A stretch of 64,000 nucleotides of DNA from Chloroflexota bacterium (lineage in GTDB: Bacteria; Chloroflexota; Limnocylindria; Limnocylindrales; CSP1-4): positions 1 through 64,000 of the forward strand of contig JAICUI010000010.1 of assembly GCA_025935925.1 (NCBI GenBank). The letters run 5' to 3'. Shown piece after piece: positions 38,034 through 47,265 of the stretch (its first letter is position 1; every line of letters starts with the position of its first letter). The notes under the pieces were generated by a model. It had not been told where the DNA came from, did no database searches, and saw only the letters and a list, made by a program, of their open reading frames with translations. The position numbers were made by a program, and so were the translations under genes.

Positions 38034-39047
38034 ATGCTCGCGGTGAAGGCCTTCGTCATCACGAGCCCGCGCGAGGCCGGCGTGCAGGACGTCCCGGATC
38101 CCGTCGTCGCGCCCGGCGAGGCCGTCGTCGACGTGCGGCGCGTCGGGATCTGCGGCACGGACCTGGAGCTGTACACGGGCGACATGGCGTACCTCCGGAC
38201 GGGCCGCAGCCGGTACCCGCTGCGGATCGGGCACGAATGGGCAGGGATCGTGCGCGACGTCGGCCCGGGCGTCGATCCGGCGTGGTGCGGGAGGCGCGTG
38301 ACCGGCGACACGATGCTCGGCTGCGGCGCGTGCCGGCGCTGTCGGCGCGGCCGGCACCATGTGTGCGAGCGGCTGGTCGAGGTCGGGATCAGCCTGGGGC
38401 GGCCGGGGGCCATGGCGGAACGCGTCGCGGTGCCCGCAACCGCCCTGCGCGAGCTTCCCGACGCCGTCGACGACACGCTGGGCGCCCTCGTCGAGCCCGG
38501 GGGGAATGCCGTGCGCGCCGTTCGGGCCGCCGCGCTGGAACCGGGCGACCGGCTGCTCGTCGCGGGTGCCGGGCCCATCGGGCTCCTGTGCGCCCTGTTC
38601 GCGCGGGCGGCCCGGCTGGACGTGCACGTGGTGGGCCGGTCCGGGAGGTCGATCGCCTTCGCGCGCGAGCTCGGGCTCGAGCACGCCTCGGACTGGGACG
38701 GGCTGGCCGCCGGGCCGTGGGATGCGGTCATCGACACGACCAACGATCCCGGGCTGCCGGCGCGCGCCGTGGCGCTCGTCGAGCCGGGCGGCCGGGTCGT
38801 GTGCATCGGCCTCGCCGGCGACCCGAGCCTCGTCGACACCCGCGACGTCGTCCTGCGCGACGTCACGATCGTCGGCATCCTTGGCGCGTCGGACGGACTC
38901 GACGAGGCGATCCGTGCCTACGCGAGCGGGACGGTCGACCCGCGGCCGCTCGTGGGGCTCACCGTGCCGCTGGGCGGCCTCGCGGGAGCGCTCGCGGGCG
39001 ACGGATCGCGCGGCGGCGGCGCGCCCAAGCTCCACGTCACGATCTGA
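38034..39047 (+). CDS. Zinc-dependent alcohol/polyol dehydrogenase (MDR)
   Basis: VGICGTDLELYTGD...GHEWAGIVRDVGPGVDP; structural-zinc cysteines CGACRRCRRGRHHVC; LLVAGAGPIGLLCALFAR. Confidence 0.93.
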   Translation: MLAVKAFVITSPREAGVQDVPDPVVAPGEAVVDVRRVGICGTDLELYTGDMAYLRTGRSRYPLRIGHEWAGIVRDVGPGVDPAWCGRRVTGDTMLGCGACRRCRRGRHHVCERLVEVGISLGRPGAMAERVAVPATALRELPDAVDDTLGALVEPGGNAVRAVRAAALEPGDRLLVAGAGPIGLLCALFARAARLDVHVVGRSGRSIAFARELGLEHASDWDGLAAGPWDAVIDTTNDPGLPARAVALVEPGGRVVCIGLAGDPSLVDTRDVVLRDVTIVGILGASDGLDEAIRAYASGTVDPRPLVGLTVPLGGLAGALAGDGSRGGGAPKLHVTI

Positions 39048-39058
39048 AGGGAGCGACG

Positions 39059-39733
39059 ATGCGACGAGCGGTGGTCACGGGCGGCGCGAGCGGCCTCGGC
39101 GCGGCGACGGCCGTCCGGCTGCGAGCCGACGGGCTGGAGGTCATCACCGCGGACATCGCGCCGGGCGCGGACGCCGCGCTCGACGTCACCGATGCCGCCG
39201 CGGTCGACGCGTTCGCGCGCTCGGCGGGCGCCATCGACGTCCTCGTCAACTCCGCGGGGATCGTCGGCGCCAACGTGCCCATCGTCGACACGACGCCCGA
39301 CGACTGGCGCGGCGTGTTCGAGGTGAACGTGTTCGGGACGGTGAACCTGATCCGCGCGTTCGCGCCCGGGATGGTCGAGCGCGGCTGGGGCCGTATCGTC
39401 AACTTCGCGAGCATGGCCGGAAAGGACGGCAACCCGAACCTGTCGATCTACTCGGCGTCGAAGGCGGCAGTGATCGGGCTGACGAAGTCGACCGGAAAGG
39501 AGCTCGCGCGAACGGGGGTGCTGGTCAACGCGATCGCGCCCGCGGTGTTCGAGACGCCGATGAACGCGACCAACACGCCGGAGGTCCTCGAGTACATGAC
39601 GAGCCTGATCCCGATGCGTCGTCTCGGCCAGCCGCCGGAGCTCGCGGCCCTCGTGTCGTGGCTGGTGTCGGACGAGCTGTCGTTCTCGACGGGCGCGGTC
39701 TACGACATCAGCGGCGGCCGGGCGACGTACTGA
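39059..39733 (+). CDS. Short-chain dehydrogenase/reductase
   Basis: AVVTGGASGLGAATAVRL; NSAGIVG; YSASKAAVIGLTKSTGKELA. Confidence 0.95.
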   Translation: MRRAVVTGGASGLGAATAVRLRADGLEVITADIAPGADAALDVTDAAAVDAFARSAGAIDVLVNSAGIVGANVPIVDTTPDDWRGVFEVNVFGTVNLIRAFAPGMVERGWGRIVNFASMAGKDGNPNLSIYSASKAAVIGLTKSTGKELARTGVLVNAIAPAVFETPMNATNTPEVLEYMTSLIPMRRLGQPPELAALVSWLVSDELSFSTGAVYDISGGRATY

Positions 39734-40950
39734 TGACCGACCGACGGATCCCGCGCTGGGCCGACCTCCGGCCGTACCTGCGCACCGGGCCCGTGCGCCT
39801 GTCGCCCGTCGAGCGCCGGCTGGCGTCGGCGGCGACGATCCGGGACCTGCGCCGCGTCGCGCGGCGGCACGTCCCGCGCGCGGTCTTCGACTACACCGAC
39901 GGCGCCGCGGAGACGGAGACGAGCCTGCGCCGCTCCCGCGAGGCGTTCCGGCGCATCGAGTTCGTGCCGCGAGTGCTGCGGGACGTCTCGAACGTCGACC
40001 TCTCGACGACCATCCTCGGCCGCGACTCGAGGATGCCGCTGATCTTCGCCCCGACCGGCTTCACCCGGCTGATGCACGCCGAGGGCGAGCCGTCCGTGGG
40101 GCGCGTCGCACGGCGCCTCGGCATCCCGTACGCGCTCTCGACGCTCGGGACCACGTCGCCGGAAGCCCTGGCCGCGGCCGTCCCCGGCGCCGACCTCTGG
40201 TTCCAGCTCTACATCTGGAACGACCGCGACGCGGTGCTGGAGCTGGTCCGGCGTGCGAAGGCCTCCGGGTTCCGCGTGCTCGTCCTGACCGTCGACACGC
40301 CCGTGGCGGGGGCCCGCCTCCGCGACGTCCACAACGGCTTCACGATCCCGCCCACGCTCTCGACGCGGACGCTGATCGACATCGGGCTCCACCCGGGCTG
40401 GTGGTTCGACAAGCTCACGACCGAGCCGCTCACGTTCGCGGTGTTCACCGAGACCGGCGGCACCGTCGCCGACCTGATCAACCGGGTGTTCGACCCGACG
40501 ATCACGATCGCCGACCTCGCCTGGATGCGGCGGGAGTGGGACGGGCCGATCGTGATCAAGGGGATCCAGACGCCCGACGATGCCCGGGCCGTGGTCGACG
40601 CCGGCGCGGACGGCGTGATCGTGTCGAACCACGGCGGCCGCCAGCTCGACCGCGCACCGACACCTCTGGAGCAGCTCGCGCCGATCCTCGCCGCGGTCGG
40701 CGGCCGCGCGGAGGTCTACCTCGACGGCGGGGTGATGAGCGGCGCGGACGTCATCGCGGCGGTGGCGCTCGGCGCGCGGGCCGCCCTCGTCGGGCGGGCG
40801 TACCTCTACGGCCTCATGGCGGGCGGCGAGCGCGGCGTCGAGCGGGCCGGGGGGATCCTCCGCGCCGAGGCGGTCCGGACGATGCAGCTCCTGGGCGTCG
40901 GCCGGGTCGCGGACCTCGACCGCTCCAGCGTGCGGCTCCGCGACCGCTGA
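39733..40950 (+). CDS. Alpha-hydroxy-acid oxidase/dehydrogenase (FMN; LldD/glycolate oxidase family)
   Basis: ARRHVPRAVFDYTDGAAETETSLRRSREAFRRIEFVPRVLRDVS...MPLIFAPTGFTRLMHAEGE...GVIVSNHGGRQLDRAPTPLEQL. Confidence 0.95.
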   Translation: MTDRRIPRWADLRPYLRTGPVRLSPVERRLASAATIRDLRRVARRHVPRAVFDYTDGAAETETSLRRSREAFRRIEFVPRVLRDVSNVDLSTTILGRDSRMPLIFAPTGFTRLMHAEGEPSVGRVARRLGIPYALSTLGTTSPEALAAAVPGADLWFQLYIWNDRDAVLELVRRAKASGFRVLVLTVDTPVAGARLRDVHNGFTIPPTLSTRTLIDIGLHPGWWFDKLTTEPLTFAVFTETGGTVADLINRVFDPTITIADLAWMRREWDGPIVIKGIQTPDDARAVVDAGADGVIVSNHGGRQLDRAPTPLEQLAPILAAVGGRAEVYLDGGVMSGADVIAAVALGARAALVGRAYLYGLMAGGERGVERAGGILRAEAVRTMQLLGVGRVADLDRSSVRLRDR

Positions 40951-41039
40951 CCCTCAGCGCCGCGACGCCGGCGGTCCGTCGCGGTCGTCGAGACGGCCCG
41001 ACGTGGATGGTCCGGTCCCGGCGGCGCTCGCGGATCGCG

Positions 41040-41579
41040 TCACGAACCGAGGACGCGGCGCTTCGCCGCGGCAAACTCCTCGTGTGTCAGGACGCCGTCG
41101 TCGTGCAGCCGTGCCAGCCGGGCGACCTGGTCGGCGATGGACGGCGCCCCCGCCGATGCCGGGGATGCCGGCGACACCCCCGCGTCAGGACCCGCCTGCG
41201 CGGGCGGCGGGATCGACGGCGCGGCATGGAGGACTTGGGCGCCCGCCCCGTCGACGCCGAGCTGGGACCAGAAGCGGGCGACCTGGCCCTGGTACGCCTC
41301 GATCGCGAGGCCGCCGCGCCGGAACAGGCGCGTCGCCGAGGCCATCGAGTCGACGGCGTGTCCGTGCTCCGGGCGGACCTGGATCCCGTTGCGGCAGATC
41401 GGGCACAGCAGGTAGTCGTTGGCGGCGTACGTCGCGAGCGGCACGAAGTACAGGCTGAACTGGCGGTCCGACCGGACGTGGTGCAGGAACACCTGGTTGC
41501 GGCAGCGCGGGCAGGTCGTCGGCGCGACCTCGCCCAGGTCCTTCGTGTTGCCGCCGCCCCACCCGAAGATCACAACCAT
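41040..41579 (-). CDS. Zinc-ribbon protein with C-terminal SHOCT-like domain
   Basis: TTCPRCRNQVFLHHVRSDRQFSLYFVPLATYAANDYLLCPICRNG...VARLARLHDDGVLTHEEFAAAKRRVLGS. Confidence 0.8.
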   Translation of the reverse strand: MVVIFGWGGGNTKDLGEVAPTTCPRCRNQVFLHHVRSDRQFSLYFVPLATYAANDYLLCPICRNGIQVRPEHGHAVDSMASATRLFRRGGLAIEAYQGQVARFWSQLGVDGAGAQVLHAAPSIPPPAQAGPDAGVSPASPASAGAPSIADQVARLARLHDDGVLTHEEFAAAKRRVLGS

Positions 41580-41659
41580 CCGGCGATCGACCCCTGCGTG
41601 CGTCTGCCGGCGCCAGCATCGCATCGCGGCCGGATGGCCGCCTGCCGCAGAATCGGCGC

Positions 41660-43876
41660 ATGCCCCACGAGCCCGTCGACGACCGGCCGTTCCGCGCCAT
41701 CGGGGTGCCACGCCCGCGGGCGGATTCGCGGGCGAAGGTCACCGGAGCCGCGCGCTACGCCGCGGACCTGCCGGCGCCCGCCCGCGAGCTCCTGCACGCG
41801 CGCCTCGTCCCCTCGCTCTACGCGCACGCCCGGATCCGCCGGATCGACGCCTCCGCGGCGCTGGCGATGCCGGGCGTCGTCGCGGTGCTCACCGCGGCCG
41901 ACCTCCCGCTCCGAGCCACCGGCGACGGCCGCCGGTCCGAGCCGCTCGCACGCGACATCGCGAGGTTCGCGGGCCAGCCGGTTGCGCTGATCGTCGCGCG
42001 GAGCGAGGCGATCGCCGAGGACGCGGTCGAAGCGGTCGTCGTCGACGCCGAACCGCTCCAGCCGGAGCTCGACGCGGTCGCCATCGCAGCGTCGGCAGGC
42101 GACGGCGACCCGAGGATCGTCTCGACCCATCACACCGCGCACGGGGACGCCGTCGCGGCGCTGACGACCGCCCACGTCCTCGTCGAGGGCCGGTTCGTCG
42201 CGCCCTGGGTCCACCAGGGCTACCTCGAGCCGCATGCCGCGACCGCGTTCCTGGACGAGGACGGGACGCTCGCGATCACGGCGAGCACGCAGGGGACGTT
42301 CGACGCGCGGAACGAGGTCGCCCAGCTGTACGGGCTGCCCGTGTCGCGCGTCCGGGTCACCGCGCCGACGATCGGCGGCGCGTTCGGGTCGAAGGAGTGC
42401 CTCCTCGAGCCGCTCGTCGCCGGGGCGGCGCTCCGGCTCCGCCGCGCGGTGCGACTCGTGCTGACCCGTCGCGAGGACCTGGCCGCGACCGACCCGGCCC
42501 AGGCGGTCGTGACGGAGCTCCGGATCGGTGCGGGCGAGGACGGGCGGTTCACGGCCCTCGACGCGCGGCTCGTGTACGACGCCGGCGCGTACCCCGACGC
42601 CTCGTGGGAATGGTTCGCGGCGGGCCTGATGGCAGGTCCGTACCACTGGCCCGCCATCGACGTGACCGGGACCGGCGTCCGCACGAACCGCTTCGGCTCC
42701 GGCAACTACCGCGCGCCATCCGGGCCGCAGGGCCTCTTCGCGCTCGAGTCGCTGATCGACGAGCTGGCGGCCCGGCTCGACATCGACCCGATCGAGCTGC
42801 GGCTCCGGAACCTCGCCCGCGAAGGCGACCCGATGGTCGCCGGCGGCCCGTGGCCGCGGGTCGGTCTCGCCGAGTGCCTTCGCGAGCTCCGCGCACACCC
42901 TGCGTGGACCGGTCGCGGCTCGCTGCCGCCGCACGAGGGCGTCGGGGTGGCCGCCGGCGTGTGGCGCAACGCCGCGCTGCCCGCGGCGGCGACGTGCCGG
43001 CTCGAGCCCGACGGGACCTTGACGGTGGCGACGGGCGTCGTCGACCTCGCCGGCAGCGTGACGATCCTCGCGGCGATCGCCGCCGAGGCGTTCGGCGTGC
43101 CGTTCGAGGCCGTTCGCGTGGTGGTGGCGTCGACCGACAGCGCGCCGCCGACGCCGGCCACGAGCGCGAGCGCCATCACGTACGGCGTCGGCCCCGCGGT
43201 CCGCGCCGCGGCCGAGGCGGCGCGCGACCAGCTGCTGGCGATCGCGGCCGACGACGTCGAGATCGATCCCGGCGACCTCGAGATCGTGGACGGCGTCATC
43301 CGGCCGCGCGGCGCACCGGCGGAGGGGCGGAGCGTCGCCGAGGTCGCCGAGGCGCTCGCGTTCGCCTGGGGCTCGCCGTACCCGCCGGTCGAGGGCCACG
43401 GGGCGACGGCGCACACCGAGCTCGCGCCTTCGGGAACCGCGCACCTCGCGCACGTCCGGGTCGACCCGGAGACGGGCGACGTCCAGCTGCTCGCGTACGT
43501 CGCGGTCCAGGACGTCGGCCGGGCGCTCAACCCGGCCCTCGTCGAAGGCCAGATGGCGGGCGGCGCGGTCCAGGGCATCGGCCGGGCCTTCGTCGAGGCG
43601 CTCGTCCACGACGACGCCGGCCAGCTGCTCACCGGGACGCTCCTCGACTACGCGCTCCCCCGGGCGTCGATGCTGCCGCCGATCGAGACGCGCTGGGTCG
43701 AGGTCCCCGCGCCGGAGGGCCCGTTCGGGGCTCGCGGGATGGCGGAGGCCCCGGTCCTGCCCGGGCCCGCGGCCATCGCCAACGCCATCGCGGCGGCAAC
43801 CGGCGCGCGGCCCCGAGAGCTCCCGATGACCGCGGAACGGGTCTGGGCCGCCATCCGGGAGGCCGGCTCGCCGTAG
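41660..43876 (+). CDS. Xanthine dehydrogenase-family molybdopterin-binding (large) subunit
   Basis: RAIGVPRPRADSRAKVTGAARYAADL...APWVHQGYLEPHAA...APTIGGAFGSKECLLEP...GSGNYRAPSGPQG...GARGMAEAPVLPGPAAIANAI. Confidence 0.94.
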   Translation: MPHEPVDDRPFRAIGVPRPRADSRAKVTGAARYAADLPAPARELLHARLVPSLYAHARIRRIDASAALAMPGVVAVLTAADLPLRATGDGRRSEPLARDIARFAGQPVALIVARSEAIAEDAVEAVVVDAEPLQPELDAVAIAASAGDGDPRIVSTHHTAHGDAVAALTTAHVLVEGRFVAPWVHQGYLEPHAATAFLDEDGTLAITASTQGTFDARNEVAQLYGLPVSRVRVTAPTIGGAFGSKECLLEPLVAGAALRLRRAVRLVLTRREDLAATDPAQAVVTELRIGAGEDGRFTALDARLVYDAGAYPDASWEWFAAGLMAGPYHWPAIDVTGTGVRTNRFGSGNYRAPSGPQGLFALESLIDELAARLDIDPIELRLRNLAREGDPMVAGGPWPRVGLAECLRELRAHPAWTGRGSLPPHEGVGVAAGVWRNAALPAAATCRLEPDGTLTVATGVVDLAGSVTILAAIAAEAFGVPFEAVRVVVASTDSAPPTPATSASAITYGVGPAVRAAAEAARDQLLAIAADDVEIDPGDLEIVDGVIRPRGAPAEGRSVAEVAEALAFAWGSPYPPVEGHGATAHTELAPSGTAHLAHVRVDPETGDVQLLAYVAVQDVGRALNPALVEGQMAGGAVQGIGRAFVEALVHDDAGQLLTGTLLDYALPRASMLPPIETRWVEVPAPEGPFGARGMAEAPVLPGPAAIANAIAAATGARPRELPMTAERVWAAIREAGSP

Positions 43877-44070
43877 CGGCCGGCGGCGCGGGCGCTGGCC
43901 GCGTCGCGGGGCGCGCCGCCCGGTGCGGACCGCCGGAAGGCGATCACGCCGGCGACCAGCAGGATCGCGCCGGCGGTCACGATCACGGCGGTCAGGCCGA
44001 GATGCACGACGGCATGCCAGGGCGGGAGACCCGCCCCGGTGCCACCGATCGGACAGACGAACGTGAGCAC
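43648..44070 (-). CDS. Small predicted membrane protein (C-terminal half overlaps the XDH gene antisense)
   Basis: One clear TM segment (VVHLGLTAVIVTAGAILLVAGVIAF) 8 nt downstream of the DUF4383 stop; the tail looks like antisense composition. Confidence 0.4.
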   Translation of the reverse strand: MLTFVCPIGGTGAGLPPWHAVVHLGLTAVIVTAGAILLVAGVIAFRRSAPGGAPRDAASARAAGRYGEPASRMAAQTRSAVIGSSRGRAPVAAAMALAMAAGPGRTGASAIPRAPNGPSGAGTSTQRVSIGGSIDARGSA

Positions 44071-44077
44071 GCTGCGC

Positions 44078-44509
44078 TCAGCTGGCGATCGCCGTGCTCC
44101 GCTCGCGCGCCATGTACCCGAGCGCGAGGCTCACCACGGCAAGCGCGATGTGGAGGAGGTGGTCCGCGGCGTTGGTCGGCGCGTCCGAGAAGATCCCGAA
44201 CATCGTCGGATCGACGACGAGGAGCACGGCAACGACGGCGTACAGCACGCCGAAGCCCATCGTCGCGCTCCCGAGGTTCCGGCCCCGGGTCCCGAACGCA
44301 ATCGCCAGGGCGAGGATGCCCGTGATGATGTGGACGAGGTTGTGCGCGGCGTTCACGCGGAACAGCGCCGACGGGTCGGAGCTCGCGAGCGGGTTGTCGG
44401 GCACGAACCCGATGAGGCCGGCTGCGAGCAGCGCGATGCCCGCGATGATCATCCAGTAGCGGGCGATGGCCTCGTTGGTATCCGTCGTCCCGGTGCGAAA
44501 GCTGTCCAT
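44078..44509 (-). CDS. DUF4383-like membrane protein
   Basis: FRVNAAHNLVHIITGILALAIAFGTRGRNLGSATMGFGVLYAVVAVLL...NAADHLLHIALAVVSLALGY. Confidence 0.85.
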   Translation of the reverse strand: MDSFRTGTTDTNEAIARYWMIIAGIALLAAGLIGFVPDNPLASSDPSALFRVNAAHNLVHIITGILALAIAFGTRGRNLGSATMGFGVLYAVVAVLLVVDPTMFGIFSDAPTNAADHLLHIALAVVSLALGYMARERSTAIAS

Positions 44510-44717
44510 CCTGTCTCCCTGAAGCGTCTTCACGACCGCGCCCGTCGCCGGGCGCTCGACCCACCTTCGGGACGGCTTCGGGTCCGGATGGGCGTCCGCG
44601 GGCACCGGCCGTTGCATTCGCCTGCCAACGGCTTCGGTCGTGCCCGCGATGGAGATGCGATCCCGCCCGCTCGGCCATCACCACGGCCGTCGCGCGGACG
44701 GGTCGATCGTGGTCCTG

Positions 44718-45776
44718 ATGGCACCCGTGGAGCCGCCCGTCGCGCCGATGCTCGCCGCCCTCACGCGCGAGCTTCCACGCGGCGCGTTCAGCTACGAGCC
44801 GAAGTGGGACGGGTTCCGCTGTCTCGCCTTCGTTGCCCCCGAGCGCATCGACCTCCGGAGCCGCCACGACCGCCCGCTCGCGCGCTACTTTCCGGAGCTG
44901 GTCGCCGGCTTCGGCGCGCTGCTCGAGCGGCGTGCCGGCCGCCCGCTCGTGCTCGACGGCGAGATCGTGCTCGCGGCGGAGACGCCCGATTTCGCGGCGC
45001 TGATGGGCCGCCTCCACCCTGCCGCGTCGCGCGTCCGGCTCCTGAGCGAGGCGATGCCGGCGCGCTACGTGGCGTTCGACCTCCTGTCCGACGGCGACGA
45101 GGATCTGCGGCCGTGCGCGTTCCGCGACCGGCGTGCGCGGCTGGAGCGGGTCCTCGACGACGGCGCCGGTCCCGTCCGCCTGACGCCCGCGACCCGCGAC
45201 CTCGATCTCGCCGCGGGTTGGCTCGACGCCGCGGGGACGGGAATCGACGGCGTCGTCGCGAAGCCGGACGACGTGCCGTACCGCGAAGGCCGGCGCGCCC
45301 TCGTCAAGGTCAAGCGGCTGCGGACGGCCGAGTGCGTCGTTGCGGGGGTCCGCCTCACCGCCGACGGGACCGTGGCGACGCTGCTGCTCGGGCTGTATGG
45401 CCGGTCGGGCGAGCTCCGCCACGTCGGCGTGGTCACGCAGCTCCCGGTTGCGACCCGGCGCGAGCTCGTCGGTGAGCTCATCCCGCTCGCCGTGCCGCTC
45501 GAGGCGCACCCGTGGCGCGAGGGGTTCACGATCGGACGCAGCACCCTCGGCCGGCTCCCGGGGTCCGCGTCCCGGTGGCTCCCGGGCATGGAGCACGACT
45601 GGGTGCCGCTGCGCCCGGAGCGCGTCGCGGAGGTCGGCTTCGACCAGGTCGACGGCGACCGGTTCCGCCACCCGGCCCGCCTGCTCCGCTGGAGACCGGA
45701 CCGCGACGCGCGCTCCTGCTCGATCGACCAGCTGGGCATGGGCGCGACGGTCACCGCGACCACGGGCGCCCGATGA
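44718..45776 (+). CDS. ATP-dependent DNA ligase (LigC/LigD ligase-domain type)
   Basis: FSYEPKWDGFRCLAF (adenylation lysine EPKWDG); LVLDGEIVL; GIDGVVAKPDDVPYREGRRALVKVKRLRTAECVVAG. Confidence 0.93.
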   Translation: MAPVEPPVAPMLAALTRELPRGAFSYEPKWDGFRCLAFVAPERIDLRSRHDRPLARYFPELVAGFGALLERRAGRPLVLDGEIVLAAETPDFAALMGRLHPAASRVRLLSEAMPARYVAFDLLSDGDEDLRPCAFRDRRARLERVLDDGAGPVRLTPATRDLDLAAGWLDAAGTGIDGVVAKPDDVPYREGRRALVKVKRLRTAECVVAGVRLTADGTVATLLLGLYGRSGELRHVGVVTQLPVATRRELVGELIPLAVPLEAHPWREGFTIGRSTLGRLPGSASRWLPGMEHDWVPLRPERVAEVGFDQVDGDRFRHPARLLRWRPDRDARSCSIDQLGMGATVTATTGAR

Positions 45777-46780
45777 CGTCGTCCGACCCCGGCGGCGAGC
45801 CGCTCGACGTCGTCGCGGGCGGCCGCCGCGTGACGATCACCCACCCCGATCGCGTGGTGTGGCCCGTGACCGGGACGACCAAGCGCGAGCTCGTCGCGTA
45901 CCTCGTCGCCGCCGCGCCGGCGCTGCTGCCCCACCTCGCGGGGCGGGCGACGATGCTCTGGCGGTTCCCTGAGGGCGTGGACGGCAAGGGCTGGTTCCAG
46001 GCGCAGTGCCGCAGCCGCCCACCGTGGGTGCGGACCGCCGACGTCATCGGCCGGCGGGGCGACCTCCTCCGCTACTGCCTCATCGAGGAACCGGCGACCC
46101 TCGCCTGGCTCGCGAACCTCGGCACGATCGAGCTCCATCCGCACGGCTGGACGGTGGATGCGCCCGAAACGCCGACCGCCGTGCTGTTCGACCTCGACCC
46201 GGGGCCGCCCGCCGGCCTCGTCGATGCCGCCCGGGTCGCGCTTCGCATCGCCGATCGGCTCCGCGACGACGGCCTGGATCCGGTGGTGAAGACGTCGGGG
46301 TCGCTCGGCCTGCACGTCGCGGCCGCCGTCGAGACGTGCGCGACGTTCGCCGCCGCCAAGCAGTACGCACGCGACATCGCCGATGCCCTCGCCGCGGAGG
46401 CACCCGACACGGTCATCGCCCGGAGCGACCGTGCCGCGCGCGCCGGCCGCGTGTACATCGACTGGGTCGAGAACGACCACAACCGGCAGCTCGTCGCGCC
46501 GTGGTCGCCGCGCGCCACGCCCGTGCCCCGGGTCTCGCTGCCGCTCGCGTGGGACGAGGTCGCCGCGATCGCGACCGGCCGCCCGCGACTGCCGGACGTC
46601 GGGTTCGACGCGGCGCTGGCCCGGATCCCCGACGCGGCTGCCCTGTGGCTGCCGCCGCCGCGCGCCGGGCCACCGCCGACGCTCGCCGCCCGCGACCACG
46701 CCTTGAGGGTCGCGTCATTATCCTCCGTCCATGCACAGCCGGACGGCCGACCGGTTCTCCCTCCTCCCCCGGCCAGTTGA
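45773..46780 (+). CDS. LigD-type NHEJ primase-polymerase domain protein
   Basis: VTITHPDRVVWPVTGTTKRELVAYL...LANLGTIELHPHGW...AVLFDLDPGPPAGL...KTSGSLGLHVAA...VYIDWVENDHNRQLVAPWSPR. Confidence 0.94.
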   Translation: MTSSDPGGEPLDVVAGGRRVTITHPDRVVWPVTGTTKRELVAYLVAAAPALLPHLAGRATMLWRFPEGVDGKGWFQAQCRSRPPWVRTADVIGRRGDLLRYCLIEEPATLAWLANLGTIELHPHGWTVDAPETPTAVLFDLDPGPPAGLVDAARVALRIADRLRDDGLDPVVKTSGSLGLHVAAAVETCATFAAAKQYARDIADALAAEAPDTVIARSDRAARAGRVYIDWVENDHNRQLVAPWSPRATPVPRVSLPLAWDEVAAIATGRPRLPDVGFDAALARIPDAAALWLPPPRAGPPPTLAARDHALRVASLSSVHAQPDGRPVLPPPPAS

Positions 46781-46841
46781 CGCATGGGGCCGGGTTCGCC
46801 GCACAATGGCGTCGGGGTCGGCGAGACGACCGGAGGCGAGG

Positions 46842-47219
46842 ATGGTGGAGCGAGGCACGACGACCAGCGAAGCGCTGCAGGAGTGGCGAGAAGCCGAGCA
46901 GGCGGCAGCGGTCGCTCGTCGCGGCAAGACGGCGGCGGAGACCGCCTCGGCTGCCGCGGCCCTCGCGGCCGAGGCGGCGCTTGCGACCGCGGAGGCCGCC
47001 AAGGCGGCGCTCGAGGCGGCGACCCGTGCGGAGGCGTCGGCGGCGGCGACGGCCGAGGCGGCCAAGACCCTCGCCCTGCATGCCGTGAACGATCTCGCTG
47101 ACGCGAACGCCGAGGCGCAGATCGCGGACGCGACGGAGCTCGCCGCGAAGGAGCGGTACCGCGCGGCCGCCGCGGAGGCGGAGGACCGGCAGCGGACCCG
47201 CAACCCCTCGTTGTCCTGA
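46842..47219 (+). CDS. Alanine-rich predicted single-helix/coiled-coil protein
   Basis: Long EAAxAA-rich helix with charged heptads; no family recognised. Confidence 0.55.
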   Translation: MVERGTTTSEALQEWREAEQAAAVARRGKTAAETASAAAALAAEAALATAEAAKAALEAATRAEASAAATAEAAKTLALHAVNDLADANAEAQIADATELAAKERYRAAAAEAEDRQRTRNPSLS

Positions 47220-47265
47220 CGCGGGGCTATGATCCCGCGGTCACGCGCCGGGGCGGAGCGCCGTC

